Assembly (NCBI GenBank): GCA_037976565.1
Contig: CP137668.1
Coordinates: 22,668,251-22,732,250 of the forward strand
Source of the DNA: Mesocentrotus franciscanus
Lineage: Eukaryota; Echinodermata; Echinoidea; Camarodonta; Strongylocentrotidae
Length of the DNA stretch: 64,000 nt
Reading direction: 5' to 3'
Below are positions 51,188 to 60,100 of this stretch, piece after piece (position 1 is the stretch's first letter; every line of letters starts with the position of its first letter). Both the position numbers and the translations under genes were made by a program. Under the pieces are notes generated by a model. The model was not told the DNA's origin and ran no database searches. It worked only from the letters and a program-made list of their open reading frames with translations.

Positions 51188-54100
51188 ATATATATATATT
51201 TTCCCCTTATTTTATGTACTTAAAAATGAACCTGACTGAATTAATGTTTTTCTAAAATTGACATGAAAAGGGAAGGAGGTTTCTAAAAATACTTGAAAAA
51301 TGTATTAATTTGTTCAGTGAAGGGGGGATGGACACAATGTTAAGTCAAAATAGCATGCCATGTATTATAACATCATCAATTATTCATCACTATGAGTAAA
51401 ACACTTAAATGGATTCATACAGATAGTCAATTATTTAAAAATGCTCATGATTCCATGCTTCACTTGATAAAGGTGCCATAGTGCTAGCATGCACACTTAA
51501 AGTACATGAATGTTTGATGAGCTGTCATAATCAATGTATAAATCGTGGGTTAAAAAAAAAAGAAGACAAATTCAACTGCATCTCCTATATTCTTGTATGC
51601 CTACGCCCTAAATTCAGTATAGGAAATGGATGGAATTATTTGTGACATACCACAATGAAAACAAAAAGCCTATATCTTGTGGTTCTTGAGAAATCGCAAT
51701 AGCAAGGCTAGAACCTGTAATTTCAGAAATTGACCTCTGTGACCTTTGTCCCCACAATCTATTCAAATTTGCTTCCTATGGTGATACATTTTATCACCAA
51801 GTTTTAAGCCTCATATCTCTAGTGATTCTTGAGATATTGTGATAACAAAGCTAAAACCGTAATTTCAGAAATTGACCTCTGTGACCTTTGCCCCCACAAT
51901 CTATTCAGATCATCTTCCTATGGTGATACATACTATCATCAAGTTTTAAGTTCATATCTCAAGTGGTTCTTGATATATTGTGTTAACGAAAAAGCGGGAC
52001 GGACAGACGGACGGTCGGACACACAACCCGAAAAGAAAATGCCTCCAGCACCACCTGTGGGCAGTGGGCGGAGGCATAAAAATAAGAAGGGGGAGGAAGT
52101 CGTTTGGGCTGAAAACCAAAAAGCAGATATTAACAATTGGAATATTGGTCTATTCTTTAATACTTTTTTTCTGAATGCAGACGCGAATGACCCAATAAAG
52201 TTTGGTGTATTTCAAGTGCATGATTTCATTCAATGTTTTTGAAGCATGCAAAAATATCTACAGATGCGACGGGTGGAAAATGCAACGTTTTATTCTCTTT
52301 TCAAGCAAATGAGTTTTCAATGATAACATAGTATTCAATCCACCTAGTGGAAGAAAGGGGAAATATTATAGTAAATGCTTAAAGAAAATGTATAAAATAG
52401 AGTTGAAATAACACGAATGTGTTACAATGATACAGTAGATGTTGGTATTTGAAGACTTCTGGTAATGATAGAAAATAAATTGTCACAGAATCCAACAAAA
52501 CTTACACTGAATGTTCAAGATGACAAATAAATGACATGTGCCAAACAATTTTGGTAGAAAATGTATAGGGGCTGAGTAATGAGCATAGAAAGATTTTAAG
52601 GAAATCAAGGTAAGTATAGGCCCCACACCATGTGCTTAACACAGGTCACTATGTGCAAATGAGAGTTGTGGTTTTTATTGAAGATGATTTCCAGCAAGTT
52701 TTTGTGAGGTTGTTTTTATTTTACAGGATCAAACAATCAATCTACTGCAGGATTAACAATCCAGAATGAATTATAGCCATGTTCTCTCGACATACACGAT
52801 GCCCATACCAGAACACAAGATTAGCTTTAACAACAGACATGTATGATAACCAGCAAGCTATCTTATGTCTTGCCCACATGACAAAATTATATTCATACTT
52901 CAATGTGAAATAAGCAGCATCCTATCTTGTGATTTTACAAGGGAACATATTAAGTGACTCACCTTTTAACTGGGCCTGTTCATACTTGATCTTCCTCATG
53001 TTCGCTATCCAGGGTCGCTCATACCCCCTATCCACGCCAAATTTACCTGTAACATCTAAAGTGTGGAAGAGTCATCAGTGACAAAGCAGGAAGAAAAGGG
53101 AAATAAGAATGAAGGTGTCACACTTTTGCAAGGATAAACAATAAGTAATTCTTTATATTTGTTAATGTGTTGGTGGCTTGGGTTTTTATTTTGCTATACA
53201 TGTACATGTACTAGAGGGGAGGAGAATCTTCAGGTCAAGGATAAAATGTAGCAACAGACCAGTTTAAACATATTCAAATTTTATGCATCTGTGTATTAAA
53301 TAAAGGTTGTTCTTGACAACCCAAAAGCTTGCCTGATGCTTGCCCAACATAGCAACATAAAATGTATGCAGACTGGATTCCAAGTATTGTACATGTAGTT
53401 TATTAATTAATAAAAAGGTTAATTGGATACCTCATCACTACATCACCAACCAGGAAAGAAACATCCATAAATTTGAATATGTTAGCAAAACTGGTCTATT
53501 ATATGGCATTCTCCATCGTTATGAAAGGAAAACACAAACATCATTCATTGCCAGGACAATGAAAACACTATCTTCTATTACATTATCATGGAATTATGAT
53601 ATTTCTGAATGTTTAGTGCAAATAATCATAAATCCATGAGATTAAAATGATCAGTGAAGTTAATTTTTAGTGCAAATGATTATATACAGTTTGTATACAC
53701 TGTACAATATATAACAGTCATGATTCTAAAAACTTGTAAATCATAAATACAAACTTTAAACACATTCACACAGATTTATATAGTGCCGATATATTTGATA
53801 GCAAGACAAAATCATATATGGTTGCCTCTTCTTTTTCTAATTCTGAGTGTTGTTGTAGTAAAAGCTTCGAGAAATTAACCTTTAAGTTTCTTCATTTTGA
53901 TTTGAATTAATTTCCACCATCTTCTTTGCCTGATTTTGTGGCTATTAAAACAACAAAAGTACAATAAACTTTAAACAATTCTTGACAAAAGCAATTGGTC
54001 TGAGCCAGTGGCGGATCCAGGGGCGGACCCTCCCTAGGAAAAAAACAGGTAAAAACACCCCTTTTTGAAAAAAAGAAGATGGGCCCCCTCCCCTGGCGCC

Positions 54101-57100
54101 CAAGGGGGTCATGTGAAAAAAAAATCACCCTTCCCGTAGGAAAAATTTTCGGGTGCCCAAAAAAAAAATTTGTGGTCACTAACCCTTGGCGGCCAAGGGG
54201 TGGCGGTGGAAAAAAAATTACCCTTCCTATGGGAATTCAGTGTTTAATTGCTCTGGCTCCTAATGTTATGAGCCAGAGCAATATAACACTGAGTTCCCAT
54301 AGGCAATCTTTTTATTCAGATGGTCATATCTCGGCAAATACTTAACATATTCAATTGATTTTCGACATTTGGACATTATTTTTGGTGCTCTTTCGGAAAA
54401 TGAAGAAAAAATTGAGAAATTCCAAAAATAGATTTTTATGATGTCACAGCTTCGGTACTCTATAATGTAGTATAAAAGACAAATTATTTAACATCAATTA
54501 TTCCAAGATACATAATTATCTGTGAATAAAAGTGCAATGTTGGATTTACAAGAAATGAGACAGAAACTATATGTTTTTGTAATACATAAAGGAGACTTGT
54601 GATGTTTAAGAGTTAATGACCAATTGATAGTAACACATATGAATGGGAATCTATTGCATCTCAGATGTCTTGATAAAATTGTAAAAATGAGAAAATATGT
54701 AATGCATGTTTTCTATCCTCCTGTACTGCACATATTCCAAGTTCTCATTATTTATCAATTTTGACAGTAGGAGATACAGAGCATTTAATTACAGAAGCAG
54801 GACATATTAATTTTGCAACAAATGCATTGTATTTGTTAAATAATGATAATAAAAAAAAACTCCCTTTAACACTATATAAAAACAAGGATTATAATACAAA
54901 TAGCCATATTAGATGGTACAACGACTGGGCATTAATCAGTTTGACCAGAGTGGGGACATTGATTGTTTATATCATTGAGTTCTTGCTTGGGGAATGTGTA
55001 TGTGATGAGAATTTCTAAGTCCAGGTCATGAACGATGTTGCCGTTCAGCTAGGAGCAAGTCACGATGACGTGAGGAGACATGGATTGGTTTCGCGAAGGT
55101 AGTAAGTAAGTTATTTCTACGCGTAGTAAGGGACAGAAGGCTGAAGATACTTAGGAGTTGCTCATAGTGATAATGATCAGGGTACAAGATCATCCTAAGC
55201 GCCCATGTTATACTCGCTCTATGTTGTCCGAGTGATGAGTTGTCAAGCCATTGCTCCAAACCAGTGAATAGATTTTTACCAACTTATCAAGAGCCTCTTA
55301 TAATCACTGCTACAACAAGTAAACACAAATGCAGCAAATATTTATGTTTTTACAAGAAAAGCAAACAGCTAAGACCCACAAGGGTATTGACTCATATAAT
55401 TTTATATATCATTGACACCCTCAGGCCTTCAGCAGGAAATTGTATGTAGGGATATAGATATAATATGGACAATAAAATTACATTGATAGGCTATTGTAAA
55501 ATACCAGCAAGGGCTATTCTAAGCAACAATACTCAGAATTTGCTGCATTAAAAATAATAGTTTCATTCATTAATATAGGATTCTTGGTTGAAATATGAAT
55601 GATAGTAAGATATTCATTCAACAAATGTAATGCTTGTTAAATTATTTTAGAAACCCAGCACCTTTGAAAGAGAAAATTATACTATAGGCATGCAATAGAA
55701 AAGTAAGAATGAAGACCATTAGAATATATATACATACATTGTAGCTCCACAAACAGAGACATTTAAAGAAAATTATTCCAGGGAAATAATCCCAAATCCT
55801 CTTATTTAGCACCTCAATTTTCAAGTATCAAATAGCAAAAATACATTAAATGCACCACAAGCAAAATCAAGACTGCAGTACTAGCTAAATGGTTGTTGTC
55901 AACTAATACCACTCTATCACTCAATCAAAACAGACAAAAATATTAAATCCAATTAAAGTTATTCAACAAAATCTGGCAAAAAGAAATTACAATTTACTAC
56001 TTTCAACACACATTTTATGCACTGGAAATAATTTTAGCTTAGAAGCAGAAACTTGTTAGTTGGTGAAAGAAAATATAATATTGGAAAAAAGAAGCTGAAT
56101 ACATTGAATTGCATAAGAAGCTGTTTTTTTTTTAATCAAAGCAAGTAATTGCAGAGAAAACACATCAAACAGAATGAAATAAACAGTCCCCACAACATGT
56201 GTCACCTGTGCAACAGTGGCATAACAGACTACATCTGCTTTTTAAAGCAGTTTTGTCAATCTAGTATACCACTGCTCTACAGTTCAGTTATTGCTGCAGA
56301 CTTACGCTTGTCCTTCATTGTATTTGAGGGCAATGGTCTTTGATGGCCTCTATCCGCTCCACGGGGAGCAGCTAAAAGAATGGTTAAACACATGTGCAAG
56401 CATTGACAGGAATTAAACTCTGTTTCAGTGTTAGTTATCAACACGAAAGCAACAGGTTGATTTCTCTGTGGAAATCCTTTTAACTTGTACATTACATGTA
56501 CTGTACCGTATGTATTAAAAAATGCAAACAAAGTACATTATACTCTTCAGCAGATTTATGTCTTGCCTGAACTGTATGGGTAAGTAATATCCATTTAATT
56601 TTTTTTTCCTTACATGAAATTCTTAATTTTTACAAAATAAATCAAGCAAGCTCTCTAATAATTGGTAAGCAAAGTTTCTGATGTTTTGCATTATCAACAT
56701 CAAGCAGCACTAATTGCTGGGAGAATAAATCAGTTAGTACCTTCCCGCTGCTTCTACCCAATGGCCTAACTTTCAAAAACATTTGTTCATTTTACAATAA
56801 ACAAGTTTTTTTGTGGTCTTCACTCTTCACTCCCCGATGGTACAATATGTTACAAATGCAGGCCTTATTTTCAAGAAAGGAGACTTGAATCAAATATTGT
56901 TTAATTTCAGGAATACAAGACACACTGGGGCTAATCATTTGCAGCAGTCTAGGTGTTTGTGACCACCTTAATTCCTATAAAGCACCTGAAACATCCTGCA
57001 TCTGAGATCAAGGTGAATTGTACAAAACACCAAGAGTAAATGTTGATTTTCTGTTTTTGTTTTTTTTCTCTACAATATTAAAAATGAAAATCACTAAATA

Positions 57101-60100
57101 TTGAGTTTGGCTACCTGAATAATTGTTTAGCTTAGCCAGCTTGTAACCCAAATTTTCAAATTTAACCAAAGCTCTGGAATTCTACAACTGGCCTAATTTC
57201 TTAAAAGGTTACATGAACTGAATATCCGTTGTTAGTAGCATAATATCCTACTTACTACTGGCTTGCCAAGCGTATCCGGGTGATGAGGGGCTTCCCCCCT
57301 TGGCCCCTGATGGCTCCTTGGCTAGGTTGGAGGTGGATCTGCTTAGTTGCCCAGTGCTCTTGGACAGTGGGTCCTTTCTCAGCGAGGAGGTGCTCTTTGT
57401 CAAAGGGTTCTTGGGCTGAACCCTTTGCATCTTGGAGAGTCCAGGGGTCAGAGGTTTCGTCTTTGGGGCCAGAGGATTTTCCTGGAACTTGGAATATAGT
57501 GAAGTGCCATGTTTGTACATCCAAAGTTTGGAATGGAGAGCATGAAACATGTACATTCTCTCTCCAGAGAAGCACTAATACTTTTAAACAAAAGCAATTT
57601 ATCCCCTTTTTCGCAATTCTCAAAACATCATTTGCTCTTGGTAAATAACCTTACATTTAAATGCAAACACATGTACTTATCAATAACCCCAGGTCTAAGA
57701 TCACAAAGGAAAACTAAGACATCAGACTAATTTCCTTTGTCAAACCAGACTTTGAACAAAAGCTTGAGCTCAGCATCAGCTTTAAATTTTAGTACAATAT
57801 GAGGCTTAGAGTTCTTGTCTCTTCATCTACATTACAGTTAAATAATTTTTTTCTTCTGACTAGCTATTAGCTTTAAAAAGAAGAAAGAATTTTAACATAC
57901 TGGTTTCTTGGATTTTTCGTCAAACTTTTGTAGAATCTTGATAAGGTATGGGACTGGTTCCTGAGGGTGTTTTTGATTAGTCTTGCCATTAGGTCCTGTA
58001 GTGAAGAAATCAAAAATTGAGTGTAAATTTGCAACATGTAGCAAAAAACGACCTATAGTTTATATTGGTGCTCATACCAAGGGCAATATTCTGAAAACTG
58101 TTACATCTCTAATATTGCTGAATCTTCACCATTAAAACAAAAGTGGTTTTCTGAAATTCATTGTAATTTTTGTTGGATCTTTTCTCTTATTTCTGTACCC
58201 TTTGCTCACAAGCTGAGTGCCTAGTGTGGATAAAACAGATAAAATGCTGCATGATCCTAATTTACATACAGTATGTGCAATGAAAGATTGTATCATGAGA
58301 AGGCTGGGGTCATATTTTTCGAAACCCTGGTTTCACTTGAAAATTTCAGCTAGGGACTGATTACCCGACCAGACATCTACCCATCAACAGAAATTTGAAT
58401 GCATACAGTGATGGTAGTCAAGATCAAGATTCTTATCTAATAATGCAAAGTAAACCATTCAGAACAACTTCAATGTGTGATGAGGCTCTAATCTTCCCTG
58501 AAATGAATACAATGGACTGGAATCTGTCTAAAGGGAATGACATGAACGAGGCAACAATTAAGCGTTCACATCTACATGTACATGTACCATTGTAGGCAGA
58601 TTCACTAATAGTTTTACAATGAAGGTCTAACCTACATGTAGCTGCTTATATTTCGCACATGACCGAACTTCTCAGAGTTCTTGCACGGTTCCAAATTGTG
58701 AAGGGGAAATACAATCTTGATAGGAAACTACTCTAGAGAAAAGCAGAAAAATCAGGGCAGTAGACTGATGAAAAGTTTTAATGAAATCGTACAAAAAAAT
58801 GAGAAAGTTATGAATTTTTGAAAGTTGTAATCAAAATGATATCAACTAATTTTATGATATCTTACAATTCTTACTTTTGACGAAATTGACGGGTCAGAAT
58901 GCTCAGAAGATGGAACTTTTTGGAATACTTTGATTTGTGTAATACTCGCTTTCACCAATATGCCCCAAATGCCCGGATGTCGCCTCTTGGATGTAATTTT
59001 AAGCCACTTCCAGAACTTACATACTTCTGGTGTATGGCAGCACATGCGAGGTAAAATAATATGTAATATTAATATATGTAATAAAGAGCCAATGAACCCA
59101 TAATTGTAGTCCATGCTGTTGAGTATTTTAGACGAGTTTTCTCACTTGCCAACGAAAACAACCAGAGAAAGTGGCGTTATCATGTCTATGCTTCTACTTG
59201 CCCATCACACATTATGATCCAAATATCTTATTCTTACTTCTTTGTATGTTTAACAATATTTTCATGTTTTTTTCGTAATGATCCTCATTTGAAATTGCTT
59301 GAAAATTGTGATAATTCACTGTGATTGCTGTCAGCGCGGGCATGCAAAGGCACTGCGCAGCCGCGCGAAATAGACCAGAAATTACTTGGTCGATCACCAA
59401 ACTATCCCATAGTGCATTTGGAATGGGGCCTGAACGTAACATACATTACAGGTATTGACGATAGTGAGAATTACATGTAGACAGTCTACGTCTACTAAGT
59501 AATTGTATAATTATAAATCTCTGAAGTTTTCTTCTTCTTCTTTCCACTCCTACAATCAACAATAAATGGCAAAGACATGGCACTAGTACTCACTAGGTCA
59601 AAGTCCTACTCCTCAGTCATACTCATACTAGTCATAACTCAAAGTCAAACTCGTATTTAATAACGTAACCGTGGGCGCGTGGGCGTAAGCTTCTTGCTAC
59701 TACTAGTAGTACTACTACTACTAGAATCTAGTACTACTACTACTAGTACTATGGTGGTGTGACCAAAGTTCGCGCGTGACCAAAGTTCGCGTACTAACAC
59801 TAAATGCGCTTAAACAGGAGAACGATACGCGATGCCTGTGTGGGACTGAGACAACGAAGTCTTTGAGCACCGTCGACAACTCCAAAGGTCAAAATGCGAC
59901 ATAAAAATGTGAATAAGCTAGCTTTTTCATGCTTTTTATCAGTTTGTTAGAGGGATTTACTCCGAAAAATAATGATAAAATTTCAATTTCTTACGCAAAA
60001 AAGGGAACCTGCGCGCCTGCTTCCGCGCCGTATCTGTGTTTGTGAATTTTAATGAATCTGCGATTCTACGGGGTTCGTAAGAATACAAATTTAGAAGGGA

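Noticed and set aside
51829..52242. 137-codon plus-strand frame
   Set aside because: It runs through the core, ACGG repeat and hairpin of pearl-like element C; no protein-like conservation is apparent.
57280..57648. 122-codon plus-strand frame
   Set aside because: It is the antisense shadow of C8orf34-like exon 3.
58842..59114. Minus-strand 90-codon frame with [16 protein letters not shown], resembling an ENTH/VHS-like pattern and ending at a possible donor
   Set aside because: It overlaps a dispersed repeat related to those at 2,036 and 3,058, it has no in-phase acceptor, and exons 1 and 2 of the C8orf34-like gene already join in phase without it.
59212..59442. 76-codon minus-strand frame considered as an alternative first exon
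   Set aside because: It has no in-phase donor, and the exon at 60,947-61,009 has the conserved docking-domain start.
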